A stretch of 64,000 nucleotides of DNA. It comes from Cyanoderma ruficeps (Eukaryota; Chordata; Aves; Passeriformes; Timaliidae). Of this stretch, positions 1 through 12,850 are shown one piece after another. Where the stretch lies: positions 10,985,646 through 11,049,645 of the forward strand of contig VZDJ01000090.1 in assembly GCA_008694505.1 (NCBI GenBank). Reading direction: 5' to 3'. Position numbers and translations under genes: made by a program. The notes below the pieces were generated by a model. It ran no database searches, was not told the DNA's origin, and saw nothing but the letters and a program-made list of their open reading frames with translations. Position 1 is the stretch's first letter. The number at the start of each line of letters is the position of its first letter.

Positions 1-418
1 AGACCTATCTAGGACAGAGAAGTATCTCTGCTCTCTGACCTGTAGGTCACATGAAGTGGAAAAACTGTTTGTATTCTGGTAGAGACAAACCTAGCGCAGT
101 GTTTTAAACTTAATGTTTTAGAGGTGCACCTTTGACAGCTGTCACACAAATAATCCTATGAGCAGAGTTTTATATTCAGAGCTGCTATAAAGAGGGAGCT
201 TAAACTGCCAGTGACACACAGTATGTTTTATTTGAAGAATTTTGTGTTTCATTGTTTTGGGAAACTTATAGCCCAGAGGGCCATTAGCTGCAGCCAACTA
301 AAGTGTATTAGATGCTACTAAACATCCATTCCCTCCAGGCTTAATTGCAAAATGCCATCAACCCTCTTCTGCGGGGATTCCCCTTCTGTGGAGAAAACGG
401 CATTTCCGTTTTGGATCC

Positions 419-484
419 CTTGTCTCCTTTTAAAGTTCCCTCCTTCTCTCCTTCCCTCCCTGCTTCCCTCCCTCCTTCACCCTT
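419..484. repeat. Pyrimidine-rich (CCTT/CCCT) low-complexity tract
   Basis: The plus strand is almost wholly C and T, with repeated TCCCTCC and CCTTC units broken by a short TTTTAAAG. It is a degenerate simple repeat of the polypurine/polypyrimidine class. Nothing nearby suggests it is a splice-acceptor tract of a real exon. Confidence 0.7.
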
Positions 485-3400
485 AATTTTTTGACTTCTT
501 GATCCTTAGGACTTGGTTTGGTAGAAAAGTTTTTCAGTTCATGGCACCCTCTCTGTTATAGCTTTTTTGAAAACACTGGAGAAAAAGAAATCAAATTATG
601 TCTTCATTCTACATTACTTCCTTTAACAGTTGTCTCCTCAGAAGCTGAATCTTTGGGTCACAATAGGCCACAAGCCCAGAAAACAATTAAGTTTTCTAAA
701 TTATTCAGCAGTGTGTTCATTTGATTAAACCAGTGTTCTCTGGATCCCTTAACATCCAGGTTACTGACAAAAACTTTGATTATTATCCAAGGATGCCTTT
801 TAAACAAAAAATTTACATTGGAAAGCAAGTGGGTAAGTTTGCTTTCCTGTTATAATGATATTTCACATAGAACTGAACCATACTGTATATTTTATCTTTC
901 TAAGAAATGTATTGAAATGAGACCTGAGCTGTACAGAAAGGACTGTTTAACAACAGATATTTTCTACCAAAAAAGTAAGTGGATCTCTGGCAAAAGCTTT
1001 GATTTCAATAGTCAGCAAGCAAGTTAGCAAAATAGCACAGGGGAAGCAGATCACAGAATGGCTGGTTCACTTCTCCACCCAGTGCTCAGCCATTGTGGTT
1101 CTGGAAGCACGACAGCTGGAGGCACTTTGGGTGCCTTATTCTGTGTTTGGAAATCATACACAATATACACAACTACAAAATCATATGAGGAATTTTAGAT
1201 GACCCAAGTGTATGTGTCAACGTGGTGGATGCTCTTTGCTCTGCAACAGCCAAGAGTAATATATGCAGGCAGGCTGTCACACAAATACAGCTTAAAATAA
1301 GTGAACAAAATACTTAGCTCAGTGTTAAAATAATCACAGTTCGGAAAAGTCTTAGTTTGAACTGAATTACTTGGAGTCTTCTCAATTTACCATGTAATTA
1401 CTCACACTTTAAGATTACATCATTTCACTTAGACACATTCTCCCCTCTAATACCTTGGTTTCTAACTCTCGACATCAAGTCTGTCAAAGCCCATGATAAT
1501 TCACAATAAAAATACAGTGACATTTCTAAAATCTGAAAGCACTACTGCATGTACACTATCTTTTATGCTGATAAAATAGACACTTTCATTCTGAAGTGCA
1601 GACATTTTGACATCTTTTAGTAGAACTAAAGAGTGATGCTAAGAAAAATTAATCCCCCTTATGATGTTGAAGGTAGAAATTTATCCTTCACTGAAAAATT
1701 CCTTGTCAAGTTCTTAAGAGATCAGATGTTACTACGGATTAAGTATCTTGACTGAGAAAAAAAAAAAGCAATAAAATAAACATGGAATCTAAGCTGCTGG
1801 GATTTTTTTTAATCAAAACACAATCTTACCAGCAGTAACAGAATTTACCCATCTACAATATGTTTACATCAGATCAAATAAAAGTTATTAAAAGAAATAT
1901 CACTATTTAATCAAATTGACTTCCAAACAAAGTCTGGAATGTGTTTTAAGATCAATGCAAAAGAATCCTGTCTCTTTAAGTAGGATCTTTTTTGATTCAG
2001 TGTTTCAGTTTCATTTTAAAACATGTCAATGAAACATGAAGCACACAAGAAAGTTTACTCATCCTCTGTGGAACAGAGACAGTCCATCACACACAGTATT
2101 TTTTACCCTTGTGGCAAACCTTAGCAGAAGAGAGACAGAAACATCATCCTTATTCTCAGAGGCAGTCTCTCTAGAGTAAAAAAAAAAAGTGGAAGAAACA
2201 CGGTAGAAGTTTAGACTTACTGTGTGCACAAGAACCCTATCACACTATCACACTGGAAAATATTGTTTTCTGTTGCAATTGGTCAGGGACACTTCACTGC
2301 TGCTTTGCCAGAAATACACCAACACTGTGGAAGAGTTTGCGAGTTTGGGGTAGATGCAAGCTGTGCAACAGATTTATTTTAACCTGATCTTTATCAGACT
2401 TAAAACATGGAGGTGTGCTCCAAAATACTGCAGCTCCTAGAAGAAGTGCTTGATCAACCTAGGTTCATGAGAGCTCAGTGATTCAGAGCTGTATGAAACA
2501 CCCACTAAGGATCAGGGCCCACCGACTCCAGCAAAATGAGAAGTGCGAGGTACCACAAGAGGCACTCCCACAAAAGCCGAGAGAAGTGGCACAGGTGCCT
2601 GGACTGGCCTGGCTTTAAGAAACTTCTTCTCAGAAGCCAGTGTTTCAGGCTTGTTATACAGCTAAAAGAAACATTTCCAGGAGATTGCTGAAAATTTCAG
2701 AAATATTGATTTACCCTCCCAAGATGCTTCATTCTCTGCATTACCAGAGAACAAAGACTAAGGAGTCTGTGATCCTAAAATTTCTGCAGTAGGAAGTAAG
2801 GTTAGCATGATCAGCAGTCAGCTAAGAACATAGTATTTATATAATTCTAATCTGTAAGAAAATATGAATTATAGTGGCGCTATAAATTTTTTAAAAAACT
2901 TGAATGATTCACTCACTCGTGTTAAAATATCAATGAAAGAAGCAATTCATGTTATCACTAACTACAGCATACAACAATAAGAAGCAATGACAAAGTGTGG
3001 CCAAAAGCAGCAGAGACGGGTAAAATTAAGAGTGAAAATTAAAACATGCACTCTTTCTCCATTGGGGAAAGAAACAATTCTGTGTTTTCCCAGTTCTCAA
3101 AGATCAATTAAATGTAGTGCACCAAAAGAATTAGAGAATAAAGACAATAAAGAGAGGAAAACAGAGAAAGAATAGAATGGGCACTTTTAAGAAATACACT
3201 TAAATGTGTTCATTTTTAATTTTAAAAGGTGTCAGTCATAGGTCTTTTTCCATATTAATCTATGAATATTAGAAACCATAGAATGAAATACTTACTGAAA
3301 AACTAAGGGAAGCTAAGGTGTAAGAAGAGAAGTCTTGGATTTAATTAATTAAAATATTATCACTGGGGTAATATTGCACTATGGAATCTGGCTGATGTAA

Positions 3401-6197
3401 TGTTTAAGTGCTTTCCAGATCCAAGAACTTAAAACCTCATTCATAAAAATTAAAACTACAATTTGGCTAAAATGATGCATTTCGGTCATCAATTATTGTA
3501 ACCATTAGTATATGATATTTACATACCAATTTCAAGGTTTCAACTTTGAAAGGTCTGCACAAAGAGTAATTGTATATTTCGTCTCTGAGGAAATATATTC
3601 CTCCAGCATAAAGGAGAAAAATACAGAAATAGATTTGAAAAAACCCCATAATGCAGTATTTCTCACTCCTGAGCTCTGTCCAGCCTAGAACCTCATGCTG
3701 CTTCATAAAAATTTGTGATGAGAAGTACTATACACTGAACATTTTTTTGCTCAGGTCAAAGGATTCACAGATCAGAAGCACAGTGTGTTGGCTCATGATA
3801 TTTGACAGCTTGTCAGTGGTGGCAGCAGAAGTGGCTGTATCCAGCCGCTTCCCCCATCCCACTGCAGCGTAGCACGCCTGGGTAATGCAGCAGTGCCTGC
3901 AGTGCAGCCACTGCTGTGCCAACACATTTCATAGCTGGGTGCTGTTACCTTCAAATACCATCTATTTCAACCAGGATGCAAACCCAGCAGACAAGGGGAC
4001 GCTGACAATCTGTTCGACTCCCAGGCAGTAAAACGCCAGTGACAGGCAGATGGCACTCACAAGGGCCTCAGCTCCTCCTTGGGACCACATCACACACCAA
4101 ATACATTTCAGATCACAGTGAAATCTTGCAGACTAGAAACATTAGGCACCTGGGTTGCAGGGGGAGAAATTTAACGAGCCAAAAATATTGCTGTATGTGT
4201 GGATTAGTTTTCACTTATCTTCAAAATCTTAAAATATCGAGTGCTATGATGAAGGAGAAGCAATAATGAATGTGCTTAGGACCTACAGATTCCTGAAAAT
4301 ATGCAATGTTTGACAATATCCAGCCTGTAATGTATCAGTGAAATACATATTTCTTCAAATATTCCAAGCACATTAGCAGCTTCAACTCATTCCCCTAACT
4401 TCTGCAGCTCATTGTACAAGACAGGTTTCTACAGGAATCTGAAAGCAATTGAACAACTGAAGATGCATTTTCTCCCTGTTCAGTCCTACTTGGGTTTAGC
4501 TGGAGATTCACAACACTTATGCACCAAGGTGTGGGAAAAGGTCACACCAGGTACAGCTTCCAGGGCTCCTGTGTGACAGGACTATTTAGCTTTTATGGAT
4601 GAAGGATATATATTGGCCAACCAGGATCACCTTAGGTTTTATTCAATGAGTTGTATGCTTGAGGTAGACAAGAAAGCTGATTTTGAGGGGCAAGTCAGTA
4701 GTTGCAAATCCCTTTCCTATACAAACACAAGATTATTTAATTGAACTCTGCCCGCTGCTACACAATTTCCAGACATATTGAACAGCAGTCTGGGTTTTCC
4801 AGACCATTATTTGCCCTTTGTTCCATTATGTACATCTTTCTGCAATTCCTTGCAGCCATATGGGCTCATGTAAAAATACCAAAGTCACCAACAACAGCTT
4901 CAGTTATAAATAATCCTAGGACAAAGTAATCTAAGTTTTAAGATGAGCAGGTGTTAAAATTACATGCATCTGGGAGAAATCAGCATTCTCTAACACCCTC
5001 TGATAAGGCTTGCATGCACATTAGCAAAAACTCACCACAGCTCCTTTGGCACATTTAATTTAATTTAGCACTAACATGGAAGCTGAAAAAAGGACAAAAA
5101 CCTCCATAAGCCTAAGAGCAGCTTCCCCATGTCTCTTGAGATGCATATACTACCATTTCCCCCTAAAATGGTGATCTTGATAAAGATATCCTTTTATGCT
5201 AATATGAAAAGTTATTAGTATTCAGCAGTGGAAGCTCTGGAGAGCTATTTCTAACAGTTTAAAAATAGAATTTAAAAATGTTCCTTTAAACATCACCAAG
5301 GGAAATTGCACAGTCAGGAGAGAAATTGCTTACAGTTATGCACAAGCCCATGGTACTTAAGAGGAAATAAAGGCCTTCAGTCACCAAGTATCCATTTATG
5401 TCCTTGGGAACACAGGGAAAGGAGAAAAAGAACTTGAAGCTAAGAGTCTGCAATGTCTTTTTGACAGTGGGTTCGAAGGACTTGATGCAAAACAATTATT
5501 CAGATACCGTAAAAAGTGTATAGACCTATGGGCAAGGAATGAACAACTGACAATCAAAGGCCATGTTCTTTGAATGCCCAGGCAGGTCAGGAATCTCATT
5601 ATCTGTAGTCATTCAAAGAAGAAAATGATTTCCTGAAAGCATCTCTATCTTCCTGACCATCAGAAGCTTCCAGGTAACTGAAGTGACCACAGGCCTCTCC
5701 TGAGAATCCTTCTCTTCTCTGGGCACTCTTCATGCATCATAGCATAAAGGTACAGGGACTCATGGCTCAAAGCTCATATCCAATGATGAAAATTATCTAA
5801 TAGATCACTTTTCCACTGCCCTGAAAAGTTTTAAAAGGCTCCTTAAGATCCTATGAAGGTGAGAAGCAGAGCATATAGTTCAAATCCTAATGTGGTGGGT
5901 ACTGATACGTGTGTGAACCTCTTCCTAAGTCCCCATCATGAAATCATGAGTATATATAGACTGCAATTAGCTATGTATGGTAGCATTTTAAGAAAGAGGA
6001 GGATAATTCTCATAAAATAACATTTTGCCTGTATTTCCTGAGAGTGCAGGATAACTGACATTTTCTATGTCCAGAGTCAAGAGAGATGAAAAATAATACT
6101 TACATTCCAAAAACAGGACTCAATGGAACTCAACTCTGAACATCATGGGATTTCTTTCCTCCCCAGCTCCTTCTTTTTATCCCCTACGGCCTTAGTT

Positions 6198-6226
6198 CAT
6201 TATTTAATGCCATTATTTAATGGCAT
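6198..6226. repeat. Overlapping 12-bp direct repeat and 7-bp inverted repeat
   Basis: CATTATTTAATG occurs at 6198-6209 and again at 6211-6222. Across the same bases, ATGCCAT (6207-6213) and ATGGCAT (6220-6226) form perfect 7-bp arms around TATTTA. It begins a stretch to about 6640 that carries several TTAATTAG or CAATTAG cores. A regulatory role is possible, but only motif content supports it. Confidence 0.5.
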
Positions 6227-7989
6227 ATTTTTTACACAAAGCCACTTAAAAGGATTTATTATAGTTCTACATGATACCACATGTTTATTTCTCTTCTGAA
6301 ATTATGTTTTCTCTCTGCAAAGCTGAGAGTAATAGCTGCTGAATGCTGATTAGGGTTTTCCTTATTTGATTACTGTTAATTAGAGTCAAGCATGTAGTGC
6401 ATCAGACAGGAGGACTGCAGATCATGGTGACACTTCAAACAGCCTGTTTAACTTCAGCAGAGCCTGTTGGAAGTTTGAGGCTGGAATAAATCTTCAGCAG
6501 AGTTGTTTATGCATAGTTGTGTAACATTACACAGCATGAGGTACTGGACTGTTTGGTTAATTAGTTTAAGAGTCTGTCAGTGGCAGCTCAACTCCAGGTT
6601 AACCACTGGAAATTGCAATTAGCATGAAACAGTTTTCCTTTTTGGTCCAATTTCTCCCACACAAATCACTCTCACAGATGTCTCTCCTAAGACACCCAGG
6701 ACTGTAGCCAGTCAGCATTCACTCACCCTCTCCCACTAGAATCTCCATGGGATGTCTACAGCAACATCAAAGGGCTAGGCTAATCCCAGCTGATCTTGGA
6801 AAAAGTCCAGAGTTTCCGGAGGCTTTAAGGCTGTGATTAAAGAATACACCTGTCTGCCCCGGTAATGAGGTCAGACTATCTCTGCCAACAACAGGCTGCT
6901 TTTTTCCTATGACTCACCTCCTGGAGGAACTGTCAGAAGAAGGTGCAAGTATGAAGCAGTCAAACAGCCATCCAGCGCCAAGTAACATCCTCTACAAAGC
7001 CACAGCTATTACAGAACTGCTCTCCCTCCCCCAAATCCCCAAATGACTCCCTCTTCTTCATATGACGCAGACTGCAAATGACATTTGGTGCTGAATTACT
7101 TCGTGTACAAGGTTGGAAGTTGCTGATGTTGTCTGGGTTGGCTGAATGTAATGTAACCTATACACAAGGTATTTCTGAAACAAAGACAACTTAAAATTTA
7201 CTTTGACTCCAAAATTAAAAGTAAACCTATCTTCTTTCCTTATACTCAGGGATATGGGCAATTAACAATTTATCCATAACTGAATAAAGTCCTCAATAAA
7301 GTTTCTACTTCGGTTTATAATTAAGTAAAATCTTTTTCTATGTTCTTGATACTAGACAGTGATTTACTTTACAGCTTTATCATTCCAGCTTACCAAGTTT
7401 CAGCTGTTAAATAACTAAGCTGGCATCCTTCTCACATCAGCCAACCACTATATATTAAAAGAGTGAAATTGGCTGGAAGTAAATTTCAATCAAGAATACA
7501 GTTTCTCACAGACTACACGCTACTGACTGCATTAGCGGTTTCTACCTCATATTGGCCTCACCTTCTACTCAGGCCCATCTGTTTGTGCTAATTTCAGGGT
7601 CATGAAATTAAGACATAACAGACTTCTGCATATATGTGTCATTGTTATCCCGGAGAATAACTGGTGTTCATTAGTCACATATAAAATCAACTGCATTATA
7701 TGGTATAGACAGGACCATGAGATGGTACCGAAAATAGCCTCTTTTGTTTTTAAAGGAACACAAAATTAAAAAACTAAAATTAAAAAGATGGGATTAAAGG
7801 TGAAGTCATACTCTGGAGAAAAGTTTTCAATTTCTCAAGTCAGTATAACTTTTGTATATATTTAAAACTGTTTCAGCCTGTTCAGAAACTGCAGGAAATT
7901 CTTCTGCTATTTTTTTAACCTCAAAAGTCAACAGGGTTTTATAATTGTGGTGCAGAAATCCTAAAATCCTGATATATGCATTGTCAAAG

Positions 7990-8019
7990 CAACAGCAAAA
8001 AAATCAACAGCAAAAAAAT
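7990..8019. repeat. Exact 15-bp tandem duplication
   Basis: The unit CAACAGCAAAAAAAT is present twice head to tail (7990-8004 and 8005-8019) with no mismatch. This is typical of replication slippage at an A-run and is probably recent, since no base differs between the copies. Confidence 0.85.
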
Positions 8020-9418
8020 CCTGTAACTTTCTCCTTTTCCACAGCTTTTGAAACACTCAGCTGTGAGACTAAAGATACTTTGCTCATTATTTTCACCTGT
8101 AGTAAATATTCTATGATTCTGCTATACTACATCAACTTCTCAAGTGCATTGCTTGGTTTTCTTTCTGGATTTGTTAGTTATCAGATAATTAAAATGCCCT
8201 TGATTCTGCTATGCCTGCAGTCCTGGAGAGTTATTTATATTCTAGGAGACGGCTAAACCCCAATTCACTTGCAGACACCAAAGAAGGGTGAGCACAGCCA
8301 GACCAGTGTGGTGATCTGCACTTCAAACTAGGAGACATTCTGAGAGTGAGAAAGAAGGGGATTTTTCTCTTACCATTCACCATAAGACAGTGCTGGGGTA
8401 TATTTTCTGCCACCATCACCAGGACACAGAGCTTATACAGCTCTTCAACCAAGGGCAACTTCAAAGCCAACAGCTGAAATCACAGAGCATAAACTTTGCT
8501 TTATGTGTGTTTTGTTATAGTTTCTTTCCTAAGAATAATTACAATTACATTTTTATGAAAAATGCACGTGATGCATTGTTCTAATAATGCAATAAAAAGT
8601 CGGTGTAAAAGAGTGTGGACTTTCAATAAGCAAAGAAAATTCAAATGGTAGTATATTAGCCCGGTATATCATTTAAAGATACTAGATGATCAAGTCATGT
8701 ATTTCATTTAGAATTAGGAAGAGAATTCTTTCATCAGCTACCTACTTGACTACACAACTCAAGACTACAGAAATACCTAATTTGCCATGAATTCAACTTT
8801 TCAATTCTTAAATCTCCAATTATGCTTTCACTGCATTTACATCAAGAATTTGAAACATTACAGAATTCTTTTTAGGGAATTTCTTCAGTCATGTTTTTGT
8901 CACCATGAATGTATGAACTGTCAGCATATGGTATTTCCTAGAAAACTTTGGATGATCTTTTTTACTCCAGTCTTGGGAAGCTCCATGATCATCAGACTGA
9001 GGTAAAACATATTTGGGGCACTTGTGGCACAAGTTTCATCCAGCTTACAATTAATTGCTAGCATGATGAGCTTTGCCCCTGATCCAACTAACTGATTTTT
9101 GCAGGCTTTCCTTAGACATGCCAGAAACAGGCAAGAGAGCAGGGCAGATGACAGAACCTTGCTAAGTCCATCTTCCCACCCTATTGGCAGCTTCTTCTGC
9201 TTCCTGCTTACAAAAGCTCTTACTGTCTGTCATAACTTGTACAGGAAATATGTTTTAGTGCAAGACATCTACATGGCAAAAGTAGTCTTCCTAATGTCTA
9301 CCTGAAGCCTCTCTGCACATCAGGATCCTACTAGTGCTGAGCAGACAACATGCAACTCTCATTATACACCACTGGAAATGTTTGCCTTCTCCTCATCAGT
9401 GTAACTGTTGATTGCCTC

Positions 9419-10010
9419 TCAGCTTGTGAATCCCTCCAAGATCATCCTGTAGGGTTGATCATTCATTTTTCTGCAACGAAATTCCTTCCTCTTGTGTAGC
9501 ATCTTGTTTGTTGCAGCCAGCTTCTCCATTTTGTAGAGAACGTTTTCAATTTTGACCTCGTCTTCTGTCATTCTTGCAGTCCATCCCAGCTTCAAATCTG
9601 ATAACACACAGACTATTCCATCACCCAGGTCATTTATAAATATGTTGAGTTGTATTAGAGCCTAGGCAGGTCCTTGAAGAATTCCAGTCAGTTCTTTCTT
9701 TCATTTTGACAGTTGATCACCAACAATGCTCAAAACCTTTCAAAACAGCCTTGCATTCTCCCCTTATTAATTTCTTCCACATTATGTTTTGCAAGTCTGC
9801 TAATGAGACTGTCATATAGGACCGTGTACAAAGCCTGAGCAAAGTCAGGCTCCATGGCACCTACTATCTCTTTTCTAAGCGCAATGCTTCTTACCCTGGG
9901 AGAATTTGAGAGGAAAATTTGATTGGTTTGACAAATTTCTTTTCAACAGCTCCATGCTTATCTGTTAGTCATTTCCTTGTGCTCTTTTCAGGTTTATTGA
10001 CTTGAATGTT
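9419..10010 (-). mobile_element. Decayed CR1-type LINE: reverse-transcriptase part of ORF2
   Basis: Read on the minus strand, this stretch keeps recognisable pieces of a CR1/LINE reverse transcriptase in the right order. A CQTN-like piece (9914-9960) comes first. Next is DFAQALYTVLYDSLISRL (within 9783-9846), matching the family pattern DFSKAFDTV..D.L...L. Then come IFINDLGDG (about 9612-9650) and a tail resembling the region after the FADD box (9419-9607). The catalytic FADD motif itself is lost: the sequence there reads LSDLKLG, so a few codons are missing. A stop codon and at least one frame change break the frame. LINE ORF2 normally copies the element's RNA at the target site; this piece cannot. 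Both outer limits are approximate. It is much more decayed than the other CR1 pieces in the window and so probably an older insertion. Confidence 0.75.
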
Positions 10011-12440
10011 CTTGGCAAAAGTAACATAATACTTATATTAATAGCAGGATTCATCCCACACTTAATAACAAGCTTCATCTTAAATTCCTTTATTAAAATT
10101 TTACAGAATGTGAGAACTGACATCACCCAACAGTAGAGACCATAAACACAGAAATATTCAGTTATCTGTAACTTTTAAATTAGACAAGTGTGAGGGCAAG
10201 CAAATAATAAAATCTCCAGTGTATTAAAACAGACAAAATTAAACTGAATGAATAATTTCAGTTGTCATAATTATGAGTTTAGAGTATTAAGAAAAAACTT
10301 AAAAGACATGGTATCAAACACATTGCCAATATTGCTGAGCCTCTCACTGGAATGCTATGAAGTGAGAAAGGCTCATTCAAAGTGGACTGACAACAGTTAT
10401 GTCCTTCCTTACAATCTTTTTTTGAGGCTCACTATTTAACCTCTTATTTACTGCAGGCTTACCCAGGTTTCTGATTACCAGCAATGTCAAAAAAAGTAAA
10501 CAGCACCATCTGTTTTACTTTATCAGGAGCACTCCATAGAGCAGAGACCATGGATCCCAGCTGGAGGCTCAGAAGGCCACTACAACGTCCTCTGAAAAAC
10601 TTTCCCATTTTTTGTAGAAAATGCATGCTCGGGGAACATGATGCAGCCTGCAAAGAAGCTCACTCAGATCACAGCTCTCTTGTGCAGTCCTTCAGAAGTG
10701 AACAGCAATATGGCTGTGGCTGGCAATTTGGTTCCTGGTGACCTCTTTCCCAATAACCAAGACCAGGCATATCATCTGGCACCACAAGGACCTGTCAGAT
10801 CACAACATAGGAATGCACATGTCAAATGGAGCTACAGGGTTACATGTAGACTCCCAGTTAATGACTACTCTTCACATTCCTGACATTCATTTCAGTCATG
10901 GAAAAAATGCAACTTCAATAAGATGAGGAGATTAGCACCAGAGGACTTCCAAAATGTTCTATTGCATTTCTATCATGAAAAGATGAGTATGTAAGTGACA
11001 ACTGCATGTGTCAGTTACAACCAAGGATGTATCCTCAAGGAATCATCACACTACCAAGACAGCTTGAATTATGCATGAAAGACTGGATTTTAACCCACCA
11101 TTTAAGTCAATTCGAGGTCCTTCACAGCTGAAGTTCTATTCACTGATAATTTTACATTCACACTTTCTCATCTAGAAAGATGTTGGAGAAGAATAAACTG
11201 TTTGTGTGAATACTAAAACCCAGGAAGTCCCAAAATAGCAGCACCACTATGTATAGAGGTAAGCTCTACACTGAACAAGAACAGTTTTGGTAGTTTTGTA
11301 TATAAATAGAGGGACTGAGAATAGTTGAAAAACACAATCTCAGAAAGGAGACTTGATGTAGACATTGCAAAAGAAGGCTGCAGGGCTTTGTTTGCTTTTA
11401 CATTCACAGGCACTTTCACCATACTTTTAAATATGTTATCAGAACAATTTGTTCCTTTACCTCTGCAGCTTCTATTGTTTCCTCTAGCAGCTATTCTAAA
11501 AAAAATTTTGTGTTTGAAATCTAATCAAGGCGGAAGGTATCCAGCTCATGGCCTGTGCTTTTATTGCTAGTTTGTCTAAGAAATCAAAGAAAAATGACTA
11601 CAGTTTTCCCTTAAGACAGTTATGATCTTGGAAAGTAATGAAAGGTGTTGTAGGAAGGAAGGGAGATATCACACATGGAGACAATGACAATGAAGAAGGA
11701 TGATGCTAAGGATTAAGCTGAAGTTAAAAACTGAGCTTTGAATTGTTCTCAGTGTGGTAGATATGACACTCAATAAGACTGTCCAAGAGACACAAAATTG
11801 AACCTGAAAACAGGCTCTGAAGTATTTCAAAAGGAATGTTGCTGTCAATGATGATAGTGTGTGAGTAGTTTTGGTTCAACTGCAAAGCCATAAATACAAC
11901 AGAATCCACTCAAAATGCAGGGAAAAGTGACAAAGGAATTTCTGGAAGATGAGTGTTGAATAGATTACTTCAGTGTTAATGGAGCTGAGACTAAAGCTTT
12001 GGGAAGGCTAGGTGCACAGAGCTCCTTACAGTGAAGAGCCCCTCTTTCCCAACATGATGACTGCCCTGACTTGTCAAACAGATATTGAATGGCTTCATCA
12101 TCTGCTGCTGCTAACCTCAAAATTTGTATGCCCAGCTGGGTTTCAATGAATGCTTATTCCAAACCATGTGATATCTACTAATATTAATTCAGAAGTCATG
12201 AATGAACAGTACTCTCACAATCACAAATGGGGCTAACTTGTTCATGAAACAAACAGATCAAGGACCTCTTTGAAACATAATTTAAAAATTCATGAAAAAC
12301 CCCTTCATTGCTGGCTTCTTCCCTGCACAAAAGAGATGCCAAGTGTGTACCTATCATTTCCAGGACTGCATCCATAGAAAGGGAAAACCCGGTCATTCTC
12401 ACTAATGCTCAACTGTTCTGGAGATTAATACATCATGGAG
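10011..12440. other. Unique non-coding DNA, nothing recognised
   Basis: No exon, repeat family or RNA gene could be identified. Open frames near 10484-10926 (up to about 85 codons) overlap one another in different frames and have no domain-like features. I read them as chance frames. Confidence 0.6.
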
Positions 12441-12850
12441 ATGACAAAAGGCTTGGAGAGTTGGGGTCATTCAGTCTGGAGAACAGAAGGCTCTGAGGAG
12501 ACCCTATGGGGCATTCCAGCACTTGAAAGGGTCCTATAGGAAAGACAGGGACAGACTTTTTAGCAGGGCTTGTTATGATGGAAAGAGGGGTGGTGGTTTG
12601 AAACTGAAGGAAGATTGATTTAGATTAGTTACAAAGAAGTGATTTCTTACAATGAGAAGGGTGAAACACTAAAACAGGTTTCCCAGAGAGGTGGTAGATG
12701 CCTCTTTCCTGGTAACATTCATGGTCAGGTTGGACAAGGCTCTGATCAACCTGGTCTAGTGGAAGGTGACCTTGATCTTTGCAGGGAATTTGAACTAGAT
12801 GGCCTTCAAATGTCCTTTTCAACTCAAACCATTCAACCTATGATAATGTG
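12441..12850 (+). mobile_element. CR1 LINE, 5'-truncated 3' end with ORF2 C-terminus
   Basis: The plus strand encodes broken pieces of the CR1 ORF2 C-terminal tail: RLGELGSFSLENRRL (ending at the TGA at 12494-12496), then KLKED and FRL on either side of another stop, then FPREVVDA. The family pattern is LFSLEKRRLRGDL, KLKEGRFRLDIRKKFF and LPREVVDAPSLE. It finishes with the usual bird CR1 3' end (GATGGCCTTCAAATGTCC, then a decayed form of the terminal ATTCTATG repeats around 12830-12850). At least four in-frame stops show it is dead. CR1 copies are normally cut short at the 5' end, as here. No flanking duplication is expected or seen. Confidence 0.88.

Larger units (their letters stand above)
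1..9418. other. Unique AT-rich non-coding DNA, no gene seen
   Basis: Stop codons are dense in all six frames, and none of the short open frames (all about 100 codons or less) resembles a known domain. No poly-A-tailed retrocopy, tRNA fold or LTR ends were found. The stretch holds a pyrimidine tract near 419-484, a 15-bp tandem duplication at 7990-8019, and a segment near 6190-6640 with several TTAATTAG-type homeodomain cores and a small inverted repeat. Most likely intergenic or deep intronic sequence. Confidence 0.7.

Noticed and set aside
7945..8256. 103-codon plus-strand open frame with a hydrophobic part
   Set aside because: It runs through an A-rich tandem duplication. The hydrophobicity follows from T-rich codons and no family is recognisable.
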